64,000 nt of DNA from Clostridium sp. AF15-31 (lineage in GTDB: Bacteria > Bacillota > Clostridia > Lachnospirales > Lachnospiraceae). The position numbers were made by a program, and so were the translations under genes. Positions 45,196-54,754 of this stretch are shown here, in pieces; within the stretch, counting starts at the first letter, position 1, and the number at the start of each line of letters is the position of its first letter. The notes beneath the pieces were generated by a model. The model was not told where the DNA came from and did no database searches. It worked only from the letters and a program-made list of their open reading frames with translations. The stretch lies in the NCBI RefSeq assembly GCF_003461625.1, contig NZ_QTXL01000001.1, positions 248,001 to 312,000 of the forward strand. The letters run 5' to 3'.

Positions 45196-45550
45196 AAGGG
45201 AAAACCCTTATGAAACTGTTAAGATATTGGTATGTTGCATAGGGCAAGAGCGTATAAATAACTATAAAAACAGAAAATAATTGAAAAATCATTGTAAAAT
45301 TGCAAGATTAATTAGACTTTGGTCTAAAAAATATGTATTTTTCTACAAAAAATTAAGACATGTATTGAGAAATACATGTTTTTTTGTTAAAATAATATAG
45401 GTTTCTTCCAAAAATTCTCATGGTAAAATCGGTTATTATGATGAATCAGGACGAAAGAGATATAAAGGATCCGGATAATACCGGCATCTGATAATAGAAA
45501 AATCGTCAGGGATGCATTCTGGCGTGCAATTTTCAAGGAGGATACGATAA
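45196..45550 (+). other. Leader region of glgP
   Basis: A promoter with TTGAGA (45365-45370), a 17-bp spacer and TAAAAT (45388-45393) is visible. Upstream lie two small hairpins: AAGGG AAAA CCCTT (~45197-45210), and TTAGAC TTTG GTCTAA (45312-45327) followed by A-rich and T-rich sequence, a possible weak terminator for the chaperone cassette. The leader to the glgP start is ~150 nt; no riboswitch is recognised. Confidence 0.5.
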
Positions 45551-47995
45551 ATGAAAAAGTTGATTGATTTCGACAAAGAGGGCTTCAAAAAAGAGGTTAT
45601 TACAAATGTGAAAACATTGTACAGAAGACCAATCGAAGAGGCAACTCCACAGCAGGTATTCCAGGCTGTCAGCTACGCTGTTAAGGATGACATAATAGAC
45701 AGATGGATAGCAACACATAAGGAATATGAGAAGAAGAACGTTAAGACAGTTTACTATCTGTCCATGGAGTTCCTGATGGGTAGAGCCCTGGGAAACAATC
45801 TGATCAATCTGACATACTATGATGCAGTAAAAGAAGCATTAGATGAACTTGGATTTGATCTGAATCTGATTGAGGATCAGGAGCCGGATGCAGCACTTGG
45901 TAACGGTGGTTTGGGACGTCTTGCAGCATGTTTCCTGGATTCTCTTGCAACACTTGGTTATCCAGCATACGGATGTGGTATCCGTTATCGTTATGGTATG
46001 TTCAAGCAGGCGATCAAGGATGGTTATCAGATCGAGCTGCCGGATGACTGGTTAAAGGATGGCAACCCATTTGAAATCAAGCGCCCGGAGTATGCTGTAG
46101 AAGTTAAATTTGGCGGTTATGTAAGAGTTGAGAACAGAGACGGAAGAAATTACTTTATTCAGGATGGTTATCAGACCGTTCGTGCCGTACCATATGATGT
46201 TCCGGTTGTCGGTTATGGCAACAATGTTGTAAATACACTTCGTATCTGGGATGCAGAAGCAGATCAGGAGTTCTGTCTTGATTCATTTGACAAGGGTGAA
46301 TATGAAAAGGCTGTTGAGCAGCAGAACCTTGCTAAGACAATTGTTGAAGTCCTTTATCCAAATGATAATCACTATGCAGGTAAGGAATTAAGACTGAGAC
46401 AGCAGTACTTCTTCATTTCAGCGTCTGTTCAGAGAGCAATCCTGAAATTCAAGGAGAAGAACAGTGATATTCATAAGCTTCCGGAAAAGATCACGTTCCA
46501 GATGAATGATACACATCCAACAGTTGCAGTAGCAGAGTTAATGAGAATCCTTATGGATGAAGAAGGTCTTGAGTGGGATGATGCATGGGATATTACAACC
46601 AGAACATGTGCATACACTAACCATACGATCATGGCTGAAGCTCTTGAGAAATGGCCGATCGAATTATTCTCAAGATTACTTCCTCGTATCTATCAGATCG
46701 TAGAAGAGATCAACAGAAGATTTGTACTGAAGATCCAGTCTATGTATCCGGGCAACCAGGATAAGGTTAAGAACATGGCTATCCTTTATGATGGTCAGGT
46801 TAAGATGGCACATCTTGCTATCGCAGGTTCTTACTCTGTAAATGGTGTTGCAGCACTTCATACAAAGATTCTGGAAGAGAGAGAGCTGAAGGACTTCTAT
46901 GAGATGAGACCTGAGCAGTTCAATAATAAGACAAATGGTATTACACAGAGACGTTTCCTTCTTCATGGTAATCCGCTTCTTGCAAGCTGGATCACAGATA
47001 AGATCGGTGATGAATGGATCGTTAAGCTTTCAAATCTGAAGAAGTTAAAAGTATATGCTACTGATGAGAAGTATCAGCAGGAATTCATGAATATTAAGTA
47101 CCAGAACAAGATCCGTCTTGCAAATTATATCAAGGAGCATAATGGCGTGGATGTAGATCCTCGTTCTATCTTTGATGTACAGGTTAAGAGACTTCATGAG
47201 TACAAGAGACAGCTTCTTAATATTTTACATGTTATGTATCAGTATAACGAGCTGAAGACAAACCCATCATATGATATGTATCCAACAACATATATCTTTG
47301 GTGCAAAGGCTTCCGCCGGTTATAAGAGAGCAAAGCTTATCATCAAGCTGATCAATTCCGTTGCAGATGTTATCAACAACGATGCATCTATCAAGGGTAA
47401 GATCAAGGTTGTATTTATTGAGAACTACAGAGTATCCAATGCAGAGCTGATCTTCGCAGCAGCAGATGTCAGCGAGCAGATTTCAACAGCTTCCAGAGAA
47501 GCATCCGGTACCGGTAACATGAAATTTATGTTAAACGGTGCAGTTACACTTGGAACCATGGATGGTGCAAATGTAGAGATTGTTGAAGAAGTTGGTGAAG
47601 AAAATGCAGTTATCTTCGGTTTAAGAGCTGAAGAAGTTATGAAGTATGAGCGTGAAGGTGGATACAATCCAAAGGATATTTACAACAATGATGCAGCAGT
47701 AAGAACTGTTCTTACACAGCTTATCAATGGTATGTATTCTTCTGATGATCCGGATCGTTTCAGAGATCTGTATGATTCACTTATCAACGAAGATGTATAC
47801 TTCATCCTTAAGGATTTTGCTTCTTATGTAGAAGCTCACAGAAAGATCGATACTCTTTACAGAGACGAGAAGAACTGGGCTAAGATGGTTATGTTGAATA
47901 CAGCATGCTCCGGTAAGTTCTCATCAGACAGAACAATCGAAGAGTATGCAAAAGAGATCTGGAACCTCAAAAAGGTTAAAGTTACATTAGACTAA
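45551..47995 (+). CDS. glgP: Glycogen/starch/alpha-glucan phosphorylase (GT35)
   Basis: 814 residues, ATG 45551 after AAGGAGG. It releases glucose-1-phosphate from alpha-1,4-glucans using pyridoxal phosphate; the PLP lysine is in the EASGTGNMKFMLNGA motif. Other landmarks are YLSMEFLMGRALGNNL, EPDAALGNGGLGRLAACFLDS and the FDVQVKRLHEYKRQLLN segment. The gene stands alone with its own promoter and a large structured element (48012-48168) as its 3' end. Confidence 0.96.
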   Translation: MKKLIDFDKEGFKKEVITNVKTLYRRPIEEATPQQVFQAVSYAVKDDIIDRWIATHKEYEKKNVKTVYYLSMEFLMGRALGNNLINLTYYDAVKEALDELGFDLNLIEDQEPDAALGNGGLGRLAACFLDSLATLGYPAYGCGIRYRYGMFKQAIKDGYQIELPDDWLKDGNPFEIKRPEYAVEVKFGGYVRVENRDGRNYFIQDGYQTVRAVPYDVPVVGYGNNVVNTLRIWDAEADQEFCLDSFDKGEYEKAVEQQNLAKTIVEVLYPNDNHYAGKELRLRQQYFFISASVQRAILKFKEKNSDIHKLPEKITFQMNDTHPTVAVAELMRILMDEEGLEWDDAWDITTRTCAYTNHTIMAEALEKWPIELFSRLLPRIYQIVEEINRRFVLKIQSMYPGNQDKVKNMAILYDGQVKMAHLAIAGSYSVNGVAALHTKILEERELKDFYEMRPEQFNNKTNGITQRRFLLHGNPLLASWITDKIGDEWIVKLSNLKKLKVYATDEKYQQEFMNIKYQNKIRLANYIKEHNGVDVDPRSIFDVQVKRLHEYKRQLLNILHVMYQYNELKTNPSYDMYPTTYIFGAKASAGYKRAKLIIKLINSVADVINNDASIKGKIKVVFIENYRVSNAELIFAAADVSEQISTASREASGTGNMKFMLNGAVTLGTMDGANVEIVEEVGEENAVIFGLRAEEVMKYEREGGYNPKDIYNNDAAVRTVLTQLINGMYSSDDPDRFRDLYDSLINEDVYFILKDFASYVEAHRKIDTLYRDEKNWAKMVMLNTACSGKFSSDRTIEEYAKEIWNLKKVKVTLD

Positions 47996-48011
47996 TATAT
48001 AATATACGAAC

Positions 48012-48168
48012 GACCGGCGACCAGTATATAATACACATATTATTTCGCAAGACGCTTTCGCTCTAATCCTCGTGCAGCGGTACATAAGGTTGCAAAGTAC
48101 GCAACCTAAGTACCGGCCTCGGATAAGGCTTGCTACATAACAGTGTATTTATATATTGATCGCCGGTC
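48012..48168 (+). repeat. Structured repeat element B (core family), 3' of glgP
   Basis: The outer arms (48012-48036 / 48143-48168) pair over ~25 bp (GACCGGCGA ... TCGCCGGTC) and are followed by TGTTTTTAC, so this copy can act as the glgP terminator. The core is CGGTAC (48078-48083), a perfect GGTTGC/GCAACC hairpin (48088 / 48101), and GTACCG (48110-48115). It is enclosed by a GCAAG...CTTGC stem and preceded by GCTTTCGCTC; GCTTGCTACA follows. The core runs in the glgP direction. Confidence 0.8.
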
Positions 48169-48276
48169 TGTTTTTACATATAGGAATAGTAATATTTTTA
48201 TGTTGTTTTAGGCAGGCGGTGTTCTTTTATGGAGTAGAACTAATATATAAAGAATGGGAGTTAATTGCTCTATAAG

Positions 48277-48458
48277 AAATGGAGATATCACTTATAGAAA
48301 AGCCCCCTATATACTTTATGTAGCAGACCTGTTCGAACGTCGGTCCTTAGCGACCCGCCAAATGGCGGGAGCTTAGTACCGCTACGTGAGAATAGAACGA
48401 AAGTGTTCTGCGGAATAAATGTATTATAGGGGGCTTTCAATAAGTGATATCTCCATTT
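48277..48458 (-). repeat. Structured repeat element C (core family), 3' of the beta-helix gene
   Basis: The outer arms pair over ~40 bp (AAATGGAGATATCACTTAT ... ATAAGTGATATCTCCATTT; then AAAGCCCCCTATA ... TATAGGGGGCTTT). Read on the minus strand: CGCAGAACACTTTCGTTCT, CACGTAG, CGGTAC (48381-48376), a perfect CCCGCC/GGCGGG hairpin, then GGACCGACGT and GGTCTGCTACA. The core points the same way as the gene that ends at 48468. Confidence 0.8.
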
Positions 48459-48467
48459 TCAGTGGGG

Positions 48468-50831
48468 TTATTTTTTTAGCTTCACTTTTTTAGTGGCAGT
48501 GTATACCTTGCGGCGGGAGGCTTTGGAAATTTTATTTGAGTAGATGTTGCCTTTGCACTTCTGGTCTGCATATACACCGAAGGTCACTTTGGATATTTTA
48601 TTGCCGGTCACTTTGATATTTGCCTGGAGAGCTGAGACACCAGGACCTTTTTTATTGCCGGTAATAGTGTTGTTTTTAACTGTCACTTTATATTGTGTGG
48701 AAGCCGGTTGTACATAGATGGCTGCCTTGGAGCTTCTGGATATTGTATTTTTATCGATGGTCAGCACATTTTTGGTACTGCATATATTAATACCGCTTGT
48801 TGCTGGCTTCTTGATCGTATTTCCCGAAACCGTTTTCTTTATAGTCGATGCGTTGAAGACCTGAAGACCGTATTTTCCGGCTGACAGGATCTGGTTGTTT
48901 GTAACTCCTCCGGTTACGGTTGACTTTGTGGAGATGCAGATCGCAGTATCGCTGCTGTTTTCCATAGCGTTGCCTATAATGGAACCGCGAACCTTGGAAC
49001 CGTTATAAAGGAAGATTGCTCTTCCACAGGAATATTTTGCAGTTCCTGCCTGAATCTTGTTTCCGGTTATGGTTTTAGAGGCTGACTTCTGAGACAGCTT
49101 GATCGCAGGAGCATTTTTGCCGATGGCTGTGATCGTGTTGTTTTTGATCTTTCCGGCTTCACAGTTATTGTACAGGCTGATACCTGTATCTGTACAGCCG
49201 CCGGTGATGGTATTGGATAGAATATCTGCCACCGTAGAGTTTGTACTGAGACTGATGCCGCCGCTTGCACATTTCTTTATTTTATTCTTGGATAATAAAC
49301 CGGTACAACCGCTGTTCTGATAGATGTGGATACCATAACCGCCGCAGTTGGAAATTGTGTTGCTGATAATATTCTTAGCCGTTGATGAGAAATGAATGGC
49401 AATACCGTGTCCGGTCATTCCGGAGACCTTGTTGTTTGACAGGACAAGTCCTTTTGCATAGCTTTGAATAAAGATGCCGTCTCGTTCATTTTTCAGAGGA
49501 TCCTTTGTGCTGAATCCCTTTCCGGTAACGGTATTGTTTGTAAAGGTACAGTTCCAGGCATCAGTGATGTGGATGCCGGTAACGGCTGTTGTGATATTGT
49601 TATTGGATACGGTTACACCGGTAATGTAATAATTTCCGGTAGGGAAATATTTACCGTCCGCACCTTTCATTTTTTTCAACTGGTTGTGGCCAAATACCTT
49701 AATAGCTGCAGGATTTTCACAGGATGGAGAATACTTTAAGGTGATTGTGTTATCGCTGATGACAGAGTTCAGATCGTAGATGATCTTTCCTTTGTATGGT
49801 TGTTTACTGTCCAGAATGGTAGAAATAACAGAGCCTTCGTAGGATTTGAAATTTTGGAACAGGATACCGCCGCCGCAGTTTGTGATCGTATTGTTTTTGA
49901 TCTCACAGTTGCGGTAGTTAAGTCCGATAATACATTCTTCCATAACATTATTGAAGGTATTGTTATTGATCTTGATATTCTCATGGTAAGCACCCAGAAG
50001 AAGTGTATGGCTGCCAATGCCACGGATGACATTCTGAAATTTACATCCGGTGATCTCAACGTTTTTCATTGTTGTGCCATCCTGAACGACACCCGGAAAT
50101 GCGGCTTCTTTACACGGAGTATCAAGCTGAAGGGCCTCCTGGTTGACGTGAGCATTTGTCACACCGGTTTCCCGTCCGTTATTTTTGAAAGTGCAGTTTT
50201 TTACATAGAAGCCATTGATCGCACAGACCTCCATCTGATGCACACAGCCGCCGCCCGACAGGGTGATACCGGACAGATTCACATTTGTTGCATGAAAGAG
50301 ACGGATCATACTGGAAGTATTCTCACTGTTTCCGATCAGCGTTCCGCCATTGATCGTTATATTTTTAAATCCATCATATCCGGTGCAGAGATCACTTTTG
50401 TTGTAGTTTGTCTGGTCTTTGTAGGAGCCGGGAGTACCAGATATGATCATGTTGAATTTACCATTGTCTGCACAGGTCAGTGTAACACCTTTCAGATTTA
50501 ATGTGGTGTTGCTGAAAATACGGGCTGTCGATGACAGGGTATAAGAACCGGAAGGAACGGTTACAGTAATGATACTGTCCGTCTGATCTGCCATATCTCT
50601 GGCAGTTTTTAAAGCTGTGTTTAATTCTGTTGTAATGTCAGTTCCGTTTTTAACAGTCAGTGTGATCACACTGTCAGAGATAAGCATGTCGTCATTCGAT
50701 GCGGCGGCAAAGACCGGCGCTGTTGTAAAACCGGAAGCCGGCATTGCAGCATTTGAGCGAAATGCAGTTCCGAAGATAAGACCGGATGCAAGGACTGCTC
50801 CCGCCATACATGAGATAAGATGTTTTTTCAT
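48468..50831 (-). CDS. Secreted right-handed parallel beta-helix protein
   Basis: 787 residues, ATG 50831 after GAAAGGGG. A signal peptide (to ~29) precedes ~700 residues of repeating coils with NNT/NTI/SGN ladders (INNNTFNNV, IKNNTITNCGGGILF, ISNTISNCGGYGIHIYQN), the pattern of PbH1/NosD-type beta-helix proteins. The C-terminus is Lys-rich (ASRRKVYTATKKVKLKK). It is a paralogue of the neighbour at 50913: both share SGGGCVHQ, INGFYV(K/R)NCTFKN and GAYHENIKINNNTF in the same order. It might be a polysaccharide lyase or epimerase, but no catalytic residues can be assigned. Confidence 0.87.
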   Translation of the reverse strand: MKKHLISCMAGAVLASGLIFGTAFRSNAAMPASGFTTAPVFAAASNDDMLISDSVITLTVKNGTDITTELNTALKTARDMADQTDSIITVTVPSGSYTLSSTARIFSNTTLNLKGVTLTCADNGKFNMIISGTPGSYKDQTNYNKSDLCTGYDGFKNITINGGTLIGNSENTSSMIRLFHATNVNLSGITLSGGGCVHQMEVCAINGFYVKNCTFKNNGRETGVTNAHVNQEALQLDTPCKEAAFPGVVQDGTTMKNVEITGCKFQNVIRGIGSHTLLLGAYHENIKINNNTFNNVMEECIIGLNYRNCEIKNNTITNCGGGILFQNFKSYEGSVISTILDSKQPYKGKIIYDLNSVISDNTITLKYSPSCENPAAIKVFGHNQLKKMKGADGKYFPTGNYYITGVTVSNNNITTAVTGIHITDAWNCTFTNNTVTGKGFSTKDPLKNERDGIFIQSYAKGLVLSNNKVSGMTGHGIAIHFSSTAKNIISNTISNCGGYGIHIYQNSGCTGLLSKNKIKKCASGGISLSTNSTVADILSNTITGGCTDTGISLYNNCEAGKIKNNTITAIGKNAPAIKLSQKSASKTITGNKIQAGTAKYSCGRAIFLYNGSKVRGSIIGNAMENSSDTAICISTKSTVTGGVTNNQILSAGKYGLQVFNASTIKKTVSGNTIKKPATSGINICSTKNVLTIDKNTISRSSKAAIYVQPASTQYKVTVKNNTITGNKKGPGVSALQANIKVTGNKISKVTFGVYADQKCKGNIYSNKISKASRRKVYTATKKVKLKK

Positions 50832-50912
50832 AAAACTTCCCCTTTCAAAAATATCAGATGTTCTGGTTGACTGTTAAAAAAACAGATGCCACTAAGTATC
50901 TGCCTGACAGGA

Positions 50913-53585
50913 TCAGGCGGTAAAGTTTCCGCTTGTATAGGAACCATAGATGCTGAGATTTCCAAAGGAACGATAGGCACGAACACGATAGTAGATTGTT
51001 TTGCCCTTTGGAAGATCCTGTAAAGCATAGGATGTCTGTCCCTTGCCAAGCTGTTTTGTCGATTTGCCGGAAAAATGATCGGTTGTACTGTATTGTACTT
51101 CATAGCCACTGATTCCTTTGACCTTCTTCCATGATAAGGTTGCCTGATTGCGTGCTGTATTCATAGAACAGGTGAGATCCGTTACCGTACCGCATATTTT
51201 CTGGTCAGTGTCATTAATCGACAGATCTTTATTTGTTATATCGTTATATATATTATTGCTGATCGCACCGGATACGGATGAGGAAGCAGCAATACCATAT
51301 TTGAAATCAGTAATATCGTTGTCAGAAATAGCTACATTACATTTGGATAGTTGCATACCATTTAATGATGCAGATCCACATAAGGTATTTTTGACAACTG
51401 TCAGCAGGTAATTGCTGTGTGCAGCAATGTTGATTGGGGCATTGCCTTTTGCGGAAATATAGTTATACGAGATAGTTGTATCGTTATTGATGCTCTGGAC
51501 ATTGATGCCGTAATTGCTGCACTCACTGATTGTATTATTGTTGATGCCGCCACAGACCGTTGCTTCTTTTTCCAGAAGGATACCGTTGGTTCCACTTCCA
51601 TTGATAGAGTTTCCCTCAATGTTCTGACCGATGCTGCTGGCTCCATTTACTGCGATCGCACTTTTGCCAATGGAAGAGAGCACATTTTCACTGACCAGCT
51701 CTGCAACCTTGGAATGATTGGCAATAGATACGGCATACAGGGCTACATCCGAGATCGTGTTGTTTTTTACGGAACCTGCAATTTTGGAGGCCTTATCAAC
51801 CAGAATTCCCATTCCGGAGGAGACGTCCGTTTTTGATGCATAGATCCGGTTGGATGAAATCTCTTTTGCAAAAGAGCGTCCGGTAATCTCAATTGCATTT
51901 GCAACGGTTGCTTTTGTTTTATCACCCATGTCACGTACCCGGTTTGTCGAGATCAGCCCGGTACGGCTGTTGCTGTATACTTTGATCGCCGGATTGCCAC
52001 TGACAGCACCAAAGGCATTTCCTGTTATGTTCGTGACACGGCTGTTGTTCCCAACCAGAATACCGCCGGCTTTGCAGTTTTTTACAATGTTGTTTGCAAT
52101 ATCATAGATACATGCACTGGAGTCTGTCAGAAAGATTCCGGTTCCGGTACAGTTTTTAAAGGTGTTATTTTCAATCGCAGAGGCGGTACTGTTGTCCGTA
52201 ATATACAGACCATAACGCGGCATGTTCTTGATCTCATTTCCGGTTACGGAGATATTCTTACTGGACTGATCAATACGGATGCCATCTCTGGAAGTTCGTA
52301 ATTTGTCATCCGGCGAGAAATTATATCCATTGATCGTATTACCGGATACCTCGCAATCTCTTGCATCGGATAAGGTGATACCGTCTCCCGGTGTGATGAT
52401 CGTATTGTTTCGTATAATAACGGAGCTGATATAGAAATCTTCATCCGGCAGAGGAAATCCATCTCCTCCTGTGATGTTGCTGTTCAGCTTTCTTCCATAA
52501 ACGAAGATTCCGGCAGTTTTTAATGTTGTCGGATGGTAGGTCAGCTTCAAGGTGTTGCCGCTGACTTCTGTTACTGCATTGTTGATAACAGCGTTGTCGA
52601 TCTTCTTTGCGCCATTTAAAACCGTTGTGTTCATGGATACTTCGTATTCCTTGGCATTCTGAACCAGAATACCGCCGCCGCAGTTGGTGATCGTGTTGTT
52701 CTTTACTTCACAGTTTACATAGTTTAAGCAGACAACACATTCTTCCAGCACATTGATAAATGTGTTATTGTTGATCTTGATATTTTCGTGATATGCACCG
52801 CAGAGCATGGTGTGTGTTCCGACACCACGGGCAATATTCTGGAATGTATTGTGTGTGATCTCCACATTCTTCATAGGGGTTCCGTCCGGATAAGTGCCGG
52901 GATATACCAGTTCACTGTATGGCATATCGAGCTGTATGGCTTCTTCTTTTTCAAAGTTTTTGGTATCGTCAGCACGTTTGCCGTGGTTTTTAAATGTGCA
53001 GTTTCTGACATAAAAGCCGTCGATCGCAGCAACCTCTAGCTGATGTACGCATCCGCCGCCCGTGAAAGTAAGACCGTCAAGGGTAATATTAGTAGCATGA
53101 AAGATACGAACGATACAACTCAGATTGGCTTCGGTGCTTTCCCAGATTCCGCCCAGAACCGTGATATTCTTATAGGCATCATAGCCGGAGCAGGCTTCAC
53201 TGTTGTTGTAATCGTCATAGTCTTTGTAATTTTCTGTTGATGATGGACCGGTGATCAGCATATTGAACCGATGGGAACCGGCAAATGTAAAGTGAACATC
53301 CGTGACATCCAGCGTTGTATTGCTGTAAATATGCAGCGCAGCGGAAAGAAGATAACTACCTTTTTGAACCCTGACTGTAACAATCTGCCCGGAGCTTTCG
53401 GCAAGATCTCTGGCATTGATCAGCGCTTCGTTCAGCTTTTGGGATATGTCGCTGCCGTCTTCCGCAGTAACCTGTATAACAGTGTCTTCGGAACTGGTTT
53501 CTTCCGCAGATACAGAAAAAGAAAATCCGTAGAGGAGCAATGGAAGAATCAGCAGATGCAAAATAATATATGTAAGTTTCTTCAT
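50913..53585 (-). CDS. Secreted beta-helix protein with C-terminal fibronectin type III domain
   Basis: 890 residues, ATG 53585. A signal peptide (to ~27, SVSAEE) is followed by beta-helix coils (~35-790) as in the paralogue at 48468, then an Fn3 domain (~800-885: ATLSWKKVKGISGYEVQYST ... YYRVRAYRSFG). It lies 28 bp after the glycosyltransferase gene and 81 bp before its paralogue, forming one minus-strand operon. Probably an extracellular carbohydrate-acting or adhesive protein; activity is unknown. Confidence 0.87.
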   Translation of the reverse strand: MKKLTYIILHLLILPLLLYGFSFSVSAEETSSEDTVIQVTAEDGSDISQKLNEALINARDLAESSGQIVTVRVQKGSYLLSAALHIYSNTTLDVTDVHFTFAGSHRFNMLITGPSSTENYKDYDDYNNSEACSGYDAYKNITVLGGIWESTEANLSCIVRIFHATNITLDGLTFTGGGCVHQLEVAAIDGFYVRNCTFKNHGKRADDTKNFEKEEAIQLDMPYSELVYPGTYPDGTPMKNVEITHNTFQNIARGVGTHTMLCGAYHENIKINNNTFINVLEECVVCLNYVNCEVKNNTITNCGGGILVQNAKEYEVSMNTTVLNGAKKIDNAVINNAVTEVSGNTLKLTYHPTTLKTAGIFVYGRKLNSNITGGDGFPLPDEDFYISSVIIRNNTIITPGDGITLSDARDCEVSGNTINGYNFSPDDKLRTSRDGIRIDQSSKNISVTGNEIKNMPRYGLYITDNSTASAIENNTFKNCTGTGIFLTDSSACIYDIANNIVKNCKAGGILVGNNSRVTNITGNAFGAVSGNPAIKVYSNSRTGLISTNRVRDMGDKTKATVANAIEITGRSFAKEISSNRIYASKTDVSSGMGILVDKASKIAGSVKNNTISDVALYAVSIANHSKVAELVSENVLSSIGKSAIAVNGASSIGQNIEGNSINGSGTNGILLEKEATVCGGINNNTISECSNYGINVQSINNDTTISYNYISAKGNAPINIAAHSNYLLTVVKNTLCGSASLNGMQLSKCNVAISDNDITDFKYGIAASSSVSGAISNNIYNDITNKDLSINDTDQKICGTVTDLTCSMNTARNQATLSWKKVKGISGYEVQYSTTDHFSGKSTKQLGKGQTSYALQDLPKGKTIYYRVRAYRSFGNLSIYGSYTSGNFTA

Positions 53586-53613
53586 TATATATACGCCTTC
53601 TTTGTTTTTATTC

Positions 53614-54564
53614 CTAATGGATCGGATCTACATGATCCTTATTTGTTTCCGATACGATGTAATGTGGCCGGTTTTTTACTTCCAGATATGTCTTGGCAAT
53701 GTATTTACCCATAATACCCATGCACAGGAACTGAAGTCCAGCAATAAAGATGATGATACAGGCAAGAGATGGCCAGCCGGCAACCGGATCTCCGAATATT
53801 TCTTTTCTTATAATAATGAAAATAACCATAAGAAAGGAAAAGATCGTCAGAAAAATGCCAAGCCCGGATGCAAGGGACATCGGGGTTTCGGAAAAATTGA
53901 TGATTCCATCGACCGCATATTTGAATAAGCCCCAGAAACTCCATTTTGTTTCTCCGGCAATGCGGTTTACATTTTCATATTCCAGCCATTTGGTCTTAAA
54001 ACCGATCCAGCCAAAGATACCCTTTGAGAATCGGTTGTATTCGCACATGGCGACGATACTGTCTACCATTTCACGCTTCATCAGACGAAAATCCCTGGCA
54101 CCATCGACAACATCTGCGTCCGAGATCTTGTTGATAAGCTTATAAAAATTCCTTGCAAAGAAGGAACGGATCTTTGGTTCTCCGATCCTCGATACCCGCC
54201 GGGTGGCAACGCTGTCATAATCCTCGGTTTCCAGACAGTGGAGCATATCAGGCAGTAGGGCAGGGGGATCCTGCATATCTGCATCCATGATGGCGGCATA
54301 GTCACCATCTGAATTACAGAAGCCGGCATACATGGCAGCTTCTTTTCCAAAGTTTCTTGAAAATGATATGTATTTGTAATGAGAATCCGTATCACAGATT
54401 TCTTTCATGACGGAAAGGGTTGTATCTGTAGAACCATCATTGATCAGAAGTATCTCAAATGTATATTGATCCAGAGTCTGGATTACTTTGTTTAGTTCGT
54501 CCTTAAATAAAGGAAGTGCTTCCGCTTCATTGTAACAGGGAACGATCAGATTCACTTTTTTCAT
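53614..54564 (-). CDS. Family 2 glycosyltransferase, GtrB/DPM1-like
   Basis: 316 residues, ATG 54564 after AAGGAG. The GT-A domain (1-220) shows VPCYNEAEAL, the DGSTD and DADMQDPP metal/nucleotide motifs, and FRLMKREMVDSI. Two membrane helices close the protein (~230-300). Such enzymes move a sugar from a nucleotide donor to polyprenyl phosphate. It is the first gene of the operon with the two beta-helix proteins, which may therefore be glycosylated or act on the same surface glycan (inference). Confidence 0.92.
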   Translation of the reverse strand: MKKVNLIVPCYNEAEALPLFKDELNKVIQTLDQYTFEILLINDGSTDTTLSVMKEICDTDSHYKYISFSRNFGKEAAMYAGFCNSDGDYAAIMDADMQDPPALLPDMLHCLETEDYDSVATRRVSRIGEPKIRSFFARNFYKLINKISDADVVDGARDFRLMKREMVDSIVAMCEYNRFSKGIFGWIGFKTKWLEYENVNRIAGETKWSFWGLFKYAVDGIINFSETPMSLASGLGIFLTIFSFLMVIFIIIRKEIFGDPVAGWPSLACIIIFIAGLQFLCMGIMGKYIAKTYLEVKNRPHYIVSETNKDHVDPIH

Positions 54565-54677
54565 ATAACTTCTCCTTGTGCCGCTGCCATATGAACTGGC
54601 AAAACGGTATTCTTTAATTTTAGTTCAGGGAGAATGGAGTGTCAAGGAATCTGCCAGTGCTTTTGAAAATATAAGAT

Positions 54678-54707
54678 TTGCATATGTATGTTGTTAGATG
54701 CTATAAT
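54678..54707 (+). promoter_or_regulatory. Promoter of the acyltransferase gene
   Basis: TTGCAT (54678-54683) and TATAAT (54702-54707) with an 18-bp spacer. A start site near 54714 leaves no room for a leader before ATG 54716, which supports ATG 54755 as the start codon. Confidence 0.7.
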
Positions 54708-54754
54708 AAATCCAAATGAGCAAAAAAAGTTTTATTGCACAGGAGAGAAGGAAT

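Noticed and set aside
49800-50501. 233-codon plus-strand ORF inside the beta-helix gene
   Set aside because: Shadow frame of repetitive beta-helix coding DNA; no start signals.
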